A DNA stretch of 64,000 nt from DATBJG01 sp963790545 (GTDB lineage Bacteria > Acidobacteriota > Vicinamibacteria > Vicinamibacterales > JAMQPK01). The stretch lies in NCBI GenBank assembly GCA_963790545.1, contig CAWBPA010000024.1, positions 786,353-850,352 of the forward strand. The letters are read 5' to 3'. The notes beneath the pieces were generated by a model, which saw nothing but the letters and a program-made list of their open reading frames with translations, had not been told where the DNA came from and did not search any database. How positions within the stretch are numbered: position 1 is the stretch's first letter; every line of letters begins with the position of its first letter. Positions 28,452 through 35,905 of this stretch are shown in pieces. Both the position numbers and the translations under genes were made by a program.

Positions 28452-29585
28452 TTAGCGGAAATCACTGAAAGGAAGTTGACAGTTGTGCTTACGAAGAAAG
28501 TTCAGAAACCGCTTGTAGTCCTGTGGCTCCATGTTGAAGAGCTTGGCGACGATCCGGTAGTTCCCGCGCGCTTGTTCAAGTCCCCGCCGGACGACTTCCC
28601 GAACGGTGTCCCGCGTGATTTCACGCTGGATGTAGAGCGGATAAACGGCGGCCCAGAATGACTGCTGATCCTCGGTGAGTCGTTTGTAGAGATCGTCGGC
28701 CATGGTCCGTCGCCGCTCGCGACGGGGTTGCACGGTGACGTGACCTTTGGCACGCAGCTCCTCGGGAAGGTCTTCGAAGCGGATGACCTCCGCCTGCGTT
28801 CTCACCATCAGCTGCTCGACGGCGTTCTCGAGCTCGCGGACGTTGCCGGGCCAGGTGTAGTCCAGCAGCGCCTTCATCGCCTCTGGAGCGAACTTGCGAG
28901 CGGTGTACCCTTTGCGCACGAAAATCTTGAGGAAGTGGTCGATCATCGGGGCGATGTCTTCCTTGCGCTCGCGGAGGGGCGGGATCCAGAGATGGATGAC
29001 GTTCAGTCGATAGAAGAGGTCTTCGCGGAACCGTCCGTCGGCAATCATTTCCCGCAGGCTGCGGTTGGTCGCGCCGATGACGCGAACGTTCACGGTGCGG
29101 GTCGGGCGGTCGGTTCCCACCTTCTGCAGCTCTCCGCTTTCGAGAAACCGCAGGAGAATGCCCTGCATGCGCAGCGTCATTTCCCCGACTTCGTCGAGGA
29201 ACACCGTGCCGTTGTCGGCGATTTCGAGCTTGCCCGGTTTGTCACGATAGGCGCCGGTGAAGCTGCCCTTGACGTGACCGAAGAGCTCCGATTCGAGGAG
29301 CGTTTCCGGAAGGCCGGCACAATTGACCGGCACGAACGTGCGTCCGTTCCGGCCGCTCCACGAGTGAATGGCGTTGGCGACGATTTCCTTGCCGACGCCG
29401 CTCTCACCGGTAATGAGCACCTTCGCGTCCGACGGCGCGATGCGCTCGATTTCCTGTCGCAGGTCTGTCATTTGCGCGCTGGAACCAATCAGCTCGCACT
29501 GGAGATCACTCCTCATTCCTTGTCTCGTTCCTCGCAATGAAGCGTGGTCAATGCCGCCACGCGATGCATCCGCTTGTCCGTCCAT
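28452..29585 (-). CDS. AAA+ enhancer-binding-type transcription regulator without receiver domain
   Basis: A 377-residue protein. After a short N-terminus comes a complete NtrC-type AAA+ domain: Walker A 'ITGESGVGKEIVANAIH', 'LFGHVKGSFTGAYRDKPGKLE', Walker B 'GTVFLDEVGEM', 'VRVIGATNRSLREMI' and 'FREDLFYRLNVIHLWIPPLRER'. The sigma-54 contact loop is GSFTGA instead of the common GAFTGA. The C-terminus carries a Fis-like HTH ('ARGNYRIVAKLFNMEPQDYKRFLNFLRKH'). There is no response-regulator domain, so it must be controlled by level, ligand or partner. ATG 29585 couples to the upstream stop (TAATG); ATG 29516 is an alternative. Its position at the head of the EPS genes suggests it activates them. 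Confidence 0.88.
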   Translation of the reverse strand: MDGQADASRGGIDHASLRGTRQGMRSDLQCELIGSSAQMTDLRQEIERIAPSDAKVLITGESGVGKEIVANAIHSWSGRNGRTFVPVNCAGLPETLLESELFGHVKGSFTGAYRDKPGKLEIADNGTVFLDEVGEMTLRMQGILLRFLESGELQKVGTDRPTRTVNVRVIGATNRSLREMIADGRFREDLFYRLNVIHLWIPPLRERKEDIAPMIDHFLKIFVRKGYTARKFAPEAMKALLDYTWPGNVRELENAVEQLMVRTQAEVIRFEDLPEELRAKGHVTVQPRRERRRTMADDLYKRLTEDQQSFWAAVYPLYIQREITRDTVREVVRRGLEQARGNYRIVAKLFNMEPQDYKRFLNFLRKHNCQLPFSDFR

Positions 29586-30901
29586 TACCGGCGGGCCCTT
29601 TCGAAAAGTTCGTCAGGTGTTTCTGCGTCGCCTGGAAACGAGGCGTAACCGACCCGCAAGGCCGGCAATGCCAGACTTCGTGCAATGGCTTCAAGCGAGC
29701 GCTGCAGCCGCGCTCCTGCCGAGTTCACGCCTTTGGCGCCGGTGTGCACCAGCACCGCTACCAGCTCGCCTCCCGCCAGCCACCCGAGCACATCGGAGCG
29801 CCGCAGCTGCCGTTGCACGGCCTTCGGCACTTCCCGGGTCGCGCCTGCTGACCAGGCTCGCCCTGGAGTTCCGGCGGCACCTGAAACACCAGCAGGCCGA
29901 GCTCGAGCTTGAATCGCTTGGCTCGCGAGATTTCCTCTTCGATCCGTTGTTCGAACATGGGTTGACGACCACGGCCGCGGCCGAGAGGTGGCGCGCCGCG
30001 CGTGACGCCCGCCGCCCAAATCCGGAGGATGGCCATCGCCGCTTCCATCAATCGGGCATGACTCACGGTGAACGTCTGCTCTTCGGTCGCGCGCAGCTCG
30101 AGCACGAACACGCCGTCAGTGCCGACGGGCGCTGAAAACGCCATGGAGGTCGGGGTGAGCGTGGGCTCGCCCGTGATCGTTTCGGGGCCCGCGGCCGATT
30201 CCCAGCTCTTGCCCTTTGCGGCGATTGCCTGGAGACCGGCGTCCAGCTTCACGAAGAGACGCCCTTCGGTCGCCTGAACCGTCAACATGAGCTCGTCGAG
30301 GAGCCCGGCCACGAGCGCGGTGAACGACTCGCCGCGTTCGATGAGCCGGCGCATCACGCGTTCCCGAAGCTCGACGGCGCGTCGAATGGTCAGCTGTTCG
30401 AGGAGAATGCCCAGAATCCGGCTGAGCATCAGGATGGGTGCGGGAACCTTCGCAGTCGCGCAGATCGGTAATCGTGAGAATCCAGACCGGCGGTGCCTGA
30501 GGGTTCGCGGCAATCGGCAGCAGGACGAGCTCGCCGGAGAGGCCCTGCCACCCCAGCTGCTCCTGCTCGGTCAACGAAGAAATCTGGATGACGTCGGTTT
30601 CGGTTCCCATCGGCGGCGCGGTGAATACGCGCGGCGACAGTGGGAGCTCGGTGCCGGAGAGCCAGATGTCGAGGACGAAGCGGCCGTCGACGGCCTGCCG
30701 GTACGCCCGCACGTCCAGGTCGTACCAAATGGCAATGGCCTGCACGATCGTCGTCACGAGCTCGCGCTCGCGGCCAACCTGTGCGCGCTCGATGAGCGCC
30801 TGCACAGTGGCCATCAAGCGGCGCAGCTGTCGATCGTCAGTAGAGTCCACGCGTCCCTCGGGGGCGGGTGTCTCTACTTCCGTCAGGACGGACAACGTCA
30901 T
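29585..30901 (-). CDS. GAF-like sensor with degenerate GGDEF domain, two frameshifts
   Basis: Three frames join into one protein of about 438 residues from ATG 30901. The first part ('LMATVQALIERAQVGRERELVTTIVQAIAIWYDLDVRAYRQ...GWQGLSGELVLLPIAANPQAPPVWILTITDLRDC') looks like a GAF-type sensor. After about 30451 it continues 'KVPAPILMLSRILGILLEQLTIRRAVELRERVMRRLIERGESFTALVAGLLDEL', a linker followed by a second sensor-like stretch. The last part ('VPKAVQRQLRRSDVLGWLAGGELVAVLVHTGAKGVNSAGARLQRSLEAI') matches the end of a GGDEF domain with the signature changed to GGELV, so it is probably not an active cyclase. The second break (29830-29865) needs one added base or two removed. First gene of the EPS operon; likely regulatory. 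Confidence 0.65.
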
Positions 30902-31583
30902 TATGCAAAGCCACCAGGTTGTAGTTGTCGTTCAATGCACGGGGGCGACTGAATGTCGCCGTGAATCTCTTGGCGCCCGCAAGTCGTGTCGCGGGTCAGA
31001 GGCGTTGGGCAGCTACCATCCCGAACGGGCCATCCCAGCCACGCTTCAGAACAATCGCCACACAGACCGCAGACTCTGACCCACAACACTCAAACTCACG
31101 GGCGCAGGCCTCTTGTGCAAGGGAGACGCCACAGGCAGAATTCCGCGCCGATCGGCCAGAATCCAGGAAAGTTCGCGAGCGACCGCGCGCGCGTCTGTTT
31201 TTCGCGCAGAAAAGGTCGCCGATTTAGAAGACAAAATGTTCTGAAAGTCAGAACTAAGATCAGAAAAGAGCGAATAACGGCGGGCTCGGGCGTGTGGGGC
31301 AACGATTTAGGTAACGTGAGCATGACGAAAGCGCGTCGGGCACGCCGAAGGAAGTCAACCAGAATCGCACAGAAGTCCGCGGAGTCTGGTCTGGAACGGA
31401 ACATCGACGGCTGCTAAGTCCATGAAACTTGCGGTGTCGTGTTCCAGTTTGAATCTGACCGTGTCTGATCCATGCGGGTTGTGTTCCACATCCAGGGTCG
31501 GATGTGAGCGGGTACGAGGAAGGGAGACTTCTTCGCCTGCCCCAGTCAACCCGTTCGGTGGGTGACTCGTCTAAGCACGACGT
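30902..31583. other. Long intergenic/leader region between EPS operon and permease
   Basis: This 682-bp gap separates the divergent EPS operon (minus) and permease (plus) and contains no convincing gene. Read on the minus strand, 30944-31060 has consecutive potential hairpins: GGCCCGTTCGGG-type, CCCGC/GCGGG around 31000, and a perfect GGCGAC-n5-GTCGCC stem at 30944-30960. It also has 'GGATGGTAGCTGCCC', a word resembling the 3' half of c-di-GMP-I riboswitches. The matching 5' half (CACAGGGCAAA) is not seen, so I do not call a riboswitch. The stretch 31190-31290 is clearly more AT-rich than its surroundings and is the probable promoter zone. Confidence 0.5.
31238..31254. promoter_or_regulatory. 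Perfect 7-3-7 inverted repeat, candidate operator
   Basis: GTTCTGA-aag-TCAGAAC lies in the AT-rich part of the divergent intergenic region, about 340 bp from the EPS operon start and 330 bp from the permease start. Symmetry and position suggest a dimeric regulator site. The binding protein is unknown. Confidence 0.55.
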
Positions 31584-34076
31584 ATGGATGCGATTCGACG
31601 GGAGCTCACGCACGCGTCGCGGCGGCTTGTGCGGAGTCCGGCGTTCACGTTGGCAACACTGACGACGCTGGCACTGGCGATTGGCGCCAACGTGGCCATC
31701 TTCACCCTCGTGAATCGGGTGGTGCTGAATCCCCTGCCTTACCCGGAGTCGGACCGGCTGATCGACCTCGACCATGGCGCGCCGGGAGTGAACGCTCCAA
31801 GCGGCGTCGCGATGACTCTCGGACTCTATTACTACTATCAGGATAGTGCGCGCACGCTCGATGCGGTTGCGCTCTACGACACGGGTGAAGCCACGCTGAC
31901 CGGCAGCGGCGAGCCCGATCGCATCCGCGTCGTGCGAGCGACAGAGACGCTGGCCGCCGTGCTGCGCGTACCGCCTGCACGGGGCCGATGGTTTCTCGAG
32001 GAAGAGACGTTGCCGGGCGGTCCGCGGGTGATTGTCCTTTCGCACGGGCTCTGGATGCGACGATACGGCGGCAACGTGAGCATTCTCGGCCGGCCCGTCG
32101 TACTCGACGGCATGCCGGCGACCGTCGTCGGCATCATGCCTCCTTCCTTCGCTTTTCCCGATCCGCAAGTGCAGGTGTGGATCCCCCGGCAGGATGCGCA
32201 CAGCATGGTGTTCGACGATTTCAGCTACAACGGGCTCGCCCGGTTGCGCGCCGGTGTGACGCTCGCCGACGCTCGCACGGAGTTGAGCGGCCTGATCGCT
32301 CGCCTCCCGGCCATTTACCCTGACAATCCGGCCACATCAGGACTGGTGAACCGCGCGAGGCTCATGTCTGTGGCCAGAACGCTGAAAGACGCGAAGGTCG
32401 GACGCATCACGCGGGTCCTGTGGGTCCTTCTCGCGTCGGTGGCCTTCGTGCTTCTGATTGCGTGTGCGAACGCCGCGAATCTGTTCCTGGTTCGCTCCGA
32501 AGCGCGTCAGGCCGAAATCGCCCTCCGGCGGGCGCTTGGGGCCGGCCGCGCGGCGGTTGCCGGCTACTTCGCGGCGGAGAGTGCGTTGATCTCGACGATG
32601 GGTGGAGCTTTCGGCCTCGCAGTCGCCTGGGGTGCGGTGCGTCTCCTGGTGAATTTCAGCCCGGCCAACCTGCCCCGGCTCGAGGAGGTCTCTCTTGACG
32701 CAACCGCAGTGAGTTACTCGTTGATGTTGATACTGGTCGCAGCACTTGCGTTCAGCGCGATCCCGCTTTGGCGCGCCGCGCCAGTCGCCGCTTCGTTACA
32801 CGCGCAGGGGCGTGGCCACACGGCGAGCCGAAGCCGCCATCGGACTCGCCACTTGCTCATGGGCGCACAGGTGGCGCTGGCCCTCGTGCTGCTCGTGGCA
32901 TCGAGTCTCATGGTCCGCAGCTTCCAGAAGCTGCGCGCCATCGATCCGGGATTCGATCCATCTTCCGCGCTCATGTTTCGCCTCGGGCTGCCGGACCATG
33001 GGTTCCCCAACCGGGCTGCGGTGGTTGCCGCTCACCACGCAATCCTCGATCGACTCGCGGCGCTTCCAGGCGTGACCGGTGCCTCCGCATCGACTCGTAT
33101 TCCGCTTGCCGATCTGGGCCGTGGCTTCAGCAGTCCCATGCGTGTGGATGGAAGGCCCGCCCCTCAGGGGACGATCCCTCCGATCGTGGCGTTCCGCGCG
33201 GTGGCTGGTGGCTACTTCGAGACGATGGGCATGCGACTCGTTCGCGGACGTGGCATCAATCGAGGCGATGTCGAGCGGCGTGAGCTTGTCGCCGTCGTGA
33301 ACGACGCGCTTGTGAAAGCATATTTCCCCAATCAGGATCCCATCGGTGCGCGCGTGGCACGGGGCACCGGCACGGTGAACTCTTCCTGGCTGACCATCGT
33401 GGGAGTCGTGCCCAACACACCGATCGGGTCTCTCACTGAAGCCACGGCAACCAGCGCCGCTGCCGAGCTCTACATGCCGATGTCGATTTCTGGGCCCCCG
33501 GAAACACCCGGCCTGTCGGCAAACGGCCCCCCTGTTGTGGCGATGAGCTACGTCGTTCGAGCCGCGATACCGCCGCTGGGATTGCTCCCGTCAGTGCGTC
33601 GTGTCGTCGATACAGTGGACGCGAACCTGGCCATCGCGCAGGTGCGCACGCTTCAAGATTTAATCGACGGCGCGTCGGCGCAGATGGCCTTCACGATGGT
33701 CCTGCTCGCGATTGCAGCCACTGTCGCCCTGATGCTCGGTGTGGTCGGGATCTATGGCGCCGTCTCCTACATCGTGAGCCAGCGGACCAAAGAGATTGGC
33801 GTCCGTATGGCGTTGGGTGCCGAACCCCGGGGCGTCGCGGCAATGATCGTTCGGCAGGGAGGCCTCGTCACCATCGCCGGCATCAGCGTTGGTCTGGCTG
33901 CGGCACTCGCGGGAAGTCGCCTGATTGAAACGCTGCTCTATGACGTCAGCCCACGCGACCCAGTCGTGTTCGTGGCGGCAATGCTCGTCCTCTTCGCGGT
34001 GGCGCTCGCCGCCTGCTGGCTGCCCGCCCGGCGGGCGGCCTGCGTCAGTCCCGTCGATGCCCTGCGTGCGGAGTAA
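31584..34076 (+). CDS. FtsX/MacB-family permease (Acidobacteria duplicated orphan permease type)
   Basis: An 830-residue permease. It begins 'RRLVRSPAFTLATLTTLALAIGANVAIFTLVNRVVLNPLPYPESDRLIDL', the well-known opening of the orphan permeases expanded in Acidobacteria. It has a MacB-like periplasmic domain, then the first FtsX unit ('VLWVLLASVAFVLLIACANAANLFLVRSEARQAEIALRRALGAGR'), a second periplasmic domain, and a second FtsX unit ('LLAIAATVALMLGVVGIYGAVSYIVSQRTKEIGVRMALGAEPRGV'). About eight membrane helices. No ATPase gene is adjacent, as usual for these orphans. Substrate unknown; macrolide- or lipoprotein-type efflux is only family-level inference. Its 3' end overlaps the convergent hydrolase by 139 bp. 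Confidence 0.9.
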   Translation: MDAIRRELTHASRRLVRSPAFTLATLTTLALAIGANVAIFTLVNRVVLNPLPYPESDRLIDLDHGAPGVNAPSGVAMTLGLYYYYQDSARTLDAVALYDTGEATLTGSGEPDRIRVVRATETLAAVLRVPPARGRWFLEEETLPGGPRVIVLSHGLWMRRYGGNVSILGRPVVLDGMPATVVGIMPPSFAFPDPQVQVWIPRQDAHSMVFDDFSYNGLARLRAGVTLADARTELSGLIARLPAIYPDNPATSGLVNRARLMSVARTLKDAKVGRITRVLWVLLASVAFVLLIACANAANLFLVRSEARQAEIALRRALGAGRAAVAGYFAAESALISTMGGAFGLAVAWGAVRLLVNFSPANLPRLEEVSLDATAVSYSLMLILVAALAFSAIPLWRAAPVAASLHAQGRGHTASRSRHRTRHLLMGAQVALALVLLVASSLMVRSFQKLRAIDPGFDPSSALMFRLGLPDHGFPNRAAVVAAHHAILDRLAALPGVTGASASTRIPLADLGRGFSSPMRVDGRPAPQGTIPPIVAFRAVAGGYFETMGMRLVRGRGINRGDVERRELVAVVNDALVKAYFPNQDPIGARVARGTGTVNSSWLTIVGVVPNTPIGSLTEATATSAAAELYMPMSISGPPETPGLSANGPPVVAMSYVVRAAIPPLGLLPSVRRVVDTVDANLAIAQVRTLQDLIDGASAQMAFTMVLLAIAATVALMLGVVGIYGAVSYIVSQRTKEIGVRMALGAEPRGVAAMIVRQGGLVTIAGISVGLAAALAGSRLIETLLYDVSPRDPVVFVAAMLVLFAVALAACWLPARRAACVSPVDALRAE

Positions 34077-34942
34077 GTCGCACCCGCTTGCTCGTCCCCG
34101 CGAATCTCCTTCAGAAACTCAGCCACCGTCGCCGTCTGCGGCGGAAGGATGTGCCCGGCGTTCTCGATATAGGTGACCCTGGCGTTCCGCACGAACCGCT
34201 CCACTCGCTCGCGCGTCTCTGGTGAGTTCAAGAGCGCGTCGTCACTTCCCACAACCACCTGCACGGGCATCGACAAGCCCGCGAGATCAGTGTCCGTGAA
34301 TCGCGGAATTCGCCCCATCCGTGGTCTGAAGTGCCGGAAGACCATGAGCAGCGCGTCGACTATCGGCTTTGGAAGAGCGGCTGTTCGCCCGGACACGAGC
34401 TCGAGAGATTTCACGAGGCCCCACGTACCAAACAGGCGCAGCACACCGACCTTCAGCAGCAAGATGTAGTTCTGCCGTCCGATTCCGGAGGGAGAAATAA
34501 GTGAAAGCGACCGAACGCGATTCGGGCGACGTACGGCGAAGTCGAGACCAAGCCACCCCCCAAGAGAGATGCCGACAACGCTGGCCTTCTCGAGGCCCAG
34601 GCCTGCCCACACATCATCAAGCCATTCGGCGTACGCTGACGAGGCAAGCGGTGGTCGTGATGGAGCACTGAGTCCAGGTTCGCCGATCATGTCGACGGCG
34701 TACACACGATGGTGCTGTACCCAGGTTGCCACATCGCGCATCCACGACGCCGAGTTCCCGCCCGAACCGTGAAACAGCACAAGGGGCGGCGCCAATAGAT
34801 CGCCACAAGCGACGACGAACGTATCACCCTGACGTGTCGACACGATGCGCTGTTCCCACGCAACCGGCCAGCGCTCCAGGACACGGCGATACTGACCCTC
34901 GACCGCGTGCCGGCCAGCCTCTGATTTGTAGATAACCGTCAT
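33938..34942 (-). CDS. Alpha/beta hydrolase
   Basis: A 334-residue alpha/beta-hydrolase-fold protein. The oxyanion-hole strand is 'PPLVLFHGSGGNSASWM', the nucleophile elbow 'VVGISLGGWLGLDFA' (catalytic Ser in GxSxG), the acid 'VVVGSDDALLNSPE' and the base His 'YIENAGHILPPQ'. No signal peptide. The folded domain should end near 'VAEFLKEIRG' (about 34100). The remaining 45 or so residues are low complexity ('RRASTGLTQAARRAGSQQAASATAKRT') and read antisense through the permease 3' end, so the native stop may have been lost or the tail is dispensable. It follows the HTH gene by 18 bp on the same strand. Substrate unknown. Confidence 0.85.
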   Translation of the reverse strand: MTVIYKSEAGRHAVEGQYRRVLERWPVAWEQRIVSTRQGDTFVVACGDLLAPPLVLFHGSGGNSASWMRDVATWVQHHRVYAVDMIGEPGLSAPSRPPLASSAYAEWLDDVWAGLGLEKASVVGISLGGWLGLDFAVRRPNRVRSLSLISPSGIGRQNYILLLKVGVLRLFGTWGLVKSLELVSGRTAALPKPIVDALLMVFRHFRPRMGRIPRFTDTDLAGLSMPVQVVVGSDDALLNSPETRERVERFVRNARVTYIENAGHILPPQTATVAEFLKEIRGDEQAGATYSARRASTGLTQAARRAGSQQAASATAKRTSIAATNTTGSRGLTS

Positions 34943-34960
34943 GACCCTCCCCTATTCCTG

Positions 34961-35413
34961 TCAACCGCGACTGGGTTCCGCCAGTGCGGCAATCGTCTGA
35001 ACCAAATCGCATGTGAGCGTCGGGCTCGCCGTGATCATCATTCGCAGCCGGCCGCGGTCGGCATCGTAGAGACTGTCGACGCGCGGGAAATCCGGTTCAC
35101 CACGGCGGGTGTTGAGGCTCGCCATGATCAGCGTGGTGATCCGCTGGCTATCCTCCGGGCTGATGGCATCCACATCGACGATGCTGGAGACGAGAACCTG
35201 CCGAGTACGCGGAATCGGCGCGTCCCCAGGATCCGTGGCAGTCCCAGCAAACTCGTCCAGCGCCGCACGCGTAATTCGGTACTCCTTGCCGATGCGTTTT
35301 GCCGGCAGTCTGCCCTCGCGAATGAACCGCCGAACGGTCTTGACGTGGAGGTTCAGGCGTCCGGCGACCTCCTCGACCGTGAAAAGCTGTTTGCTGCTTA
35401 AGCCGCTCTGCAT
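34961..35413 (-). CDS. Excisionase/MerR-like HTH protein
   Basis: A 150-residue protein. Residues 9-55 ('LFTVEEVAGRLNLHVKTVRRFIREGRLPAKRIGKEYRITRAALDEFA') form a winged HTH of the excisionase/HTH_17 type. The C-terminal 90 residues ('RQVLVSSIVDVDAISPEDSQRITTLIMASLNTR...RLRMMITASPTLTCDLVQTIAAL') are a small unknown domain, possibly ligand-binding or for dimerisation. No integrase is nearby, so it is more likely a transcription regulator than an excisionase. It shares an AT-rich divergent promoter region with the ArsR gene and precedes the hydrolase. Confidence 0.82.
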   Translation of the reverse strand: MQSGLSSKQLFTVEEVAGRLNLHVKTVRRFIREGRLPAKRIGKEYRITRAALDEFAGTATDPGDAPIPRTRQVLVSSIVDVDAISPEDSQRITTLIMASLNTRRGEPDFPRVDSLYDADRGRLRMMITASPTLTCDLVQTIAALAEPSRG

Positions 35414-35465
35414 GAGCCGTATTATTCCTTATAGTTCTCTATTATGTCAATTAATAGACCATTTA

Positions 35466-35482
35466 GAGGTCTTATTGACCTC
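35466..35482. promoter_or_regulatory. Inverted repeat GAGGTC-n5-GACCTC
   Basis: A perfect 6-bp inverted repeat with a 5-nt spacer in the AT-rich divergent region, about 55 bp upstream of the HTH gene start. A further partial repeat AGACC/GGTCT lies at 35456-35472. Candidate operator for the HTH protein. Confidence 0.45.
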
Positions 35483-35537
35483 ACTGGAGGCAGTTCTCTC
35501 GGCGCGACAGTCTTCGGACTCGATCGCGCGTCATCGC

Positions 35538-35566
35538 TTGACATCAATTAGCCGATCGGCTAATTA
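35538..35566 (+). promoter_or_regulatory. ArsR promoter with 20-bp palindromic operator
   Basis: TTGACA (35538-35543) is a full -35 match. Directly after it, at 35546-35565, sits the perfect palindrome AATTAGCCGATCGGCTAATT, filling the spacer and the expected -10 position. The GTG start of the ArsR gene follows only 10 bp later. This layout predicts tight autorepression by an ArsR dimer. The -10 itself (TAATTA) is a weak match. Confidence 0.75.
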
Positions 35567-35575
35567 GTTCGTCGC

Positions 35576-35905
35576 GTGCCGACAGATCTTGCTTTCCGTG
35601 CGCTGGCCGATCCGACCCGTCGTCGCATCCTACAGTTGCTTCGCGAGCATCGGCGCACGTCAGGTGAGATCGCCGAGGCTTTCTCGAGTAGCTGGCCGAC
35701 GATCTCGCGACACCTTGCTGTGCTCCGTGCCGCGCACCTGATCGTCCGTGAGCGGCAGGGCTCGTTCGTGCAGTACGCCGTGAACACAACCGTGCTGCAG
35801 GAAGTCATTGAATTCCTGCTTGATGCTGTGCCTCAGAGGAGTCATCGATGGCGATCGAACGTCTTGCGATCTTTGCCCTCTCCGTCTCGTTCACCACGTC
35901 GTTGA
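35576..35905 (+). CDS. ArsR-family repressor (SdpR-like)
   Basis: A 109-residue winged-helix repressor from a GTG start. It reads 'LAFRALADPTRRRILQLLREHRRTSGEIAEAFSSSWPTISRHLAVLRAAHLIVRERQGSFVQYAVNTTVLQEVIEFLLDA', the complete ArsR fold without the metal-binding CxCxxC or other Cys ligands. It is of the metal-independent group close to SdpR of Bacillus. It overlaps the next gene by 58 bp. That gene begins with an SdpI-like domain, which supports an SdpR/SdpI-type pair. Expected to bind the palindrome at 35546-35565 and repress both genes. Confidence 0.9.
   Translation: MPTDLAFRALADPTRRRILQLLREHRRTSGEIAEAFSSSWPTISRHLAVLRAAHLIVRERQGSFVQYAVNTTVLQEVIEFLLDAVPQRSHRWRSNVLRSLPSPSRSPRR

Noticed and set aside
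4456..30451. Programmed +1 frameshifting as a shared regulatory mechanism of the EPS genes
   Set aside because: The sites share no slippery motif, adjacent stop codon or stimulatory structure, and similar breaks occur in unrelated genes at 38.9, 55.6 and 63.1 kb.
30944..31060. c-di-GMP-I (GEMM) riboswitch
   Set aside because: Only the 3' half resembles the consensus; the conserved 5' purine-rich half was not found, so it is kept only as a finding.
31260..32201. 313-residue minus-strand open frame over the permease start
   Set aside because: Composition is typical of antisense reading in high-GC DNA and it opposes a well-supported permease gene.
34961..35413. Phage excisionase marking a prophage
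   Set aside because: No integrase, structural phage gene or att repeat is nearby; the HTH is also common in ordinary regulators.
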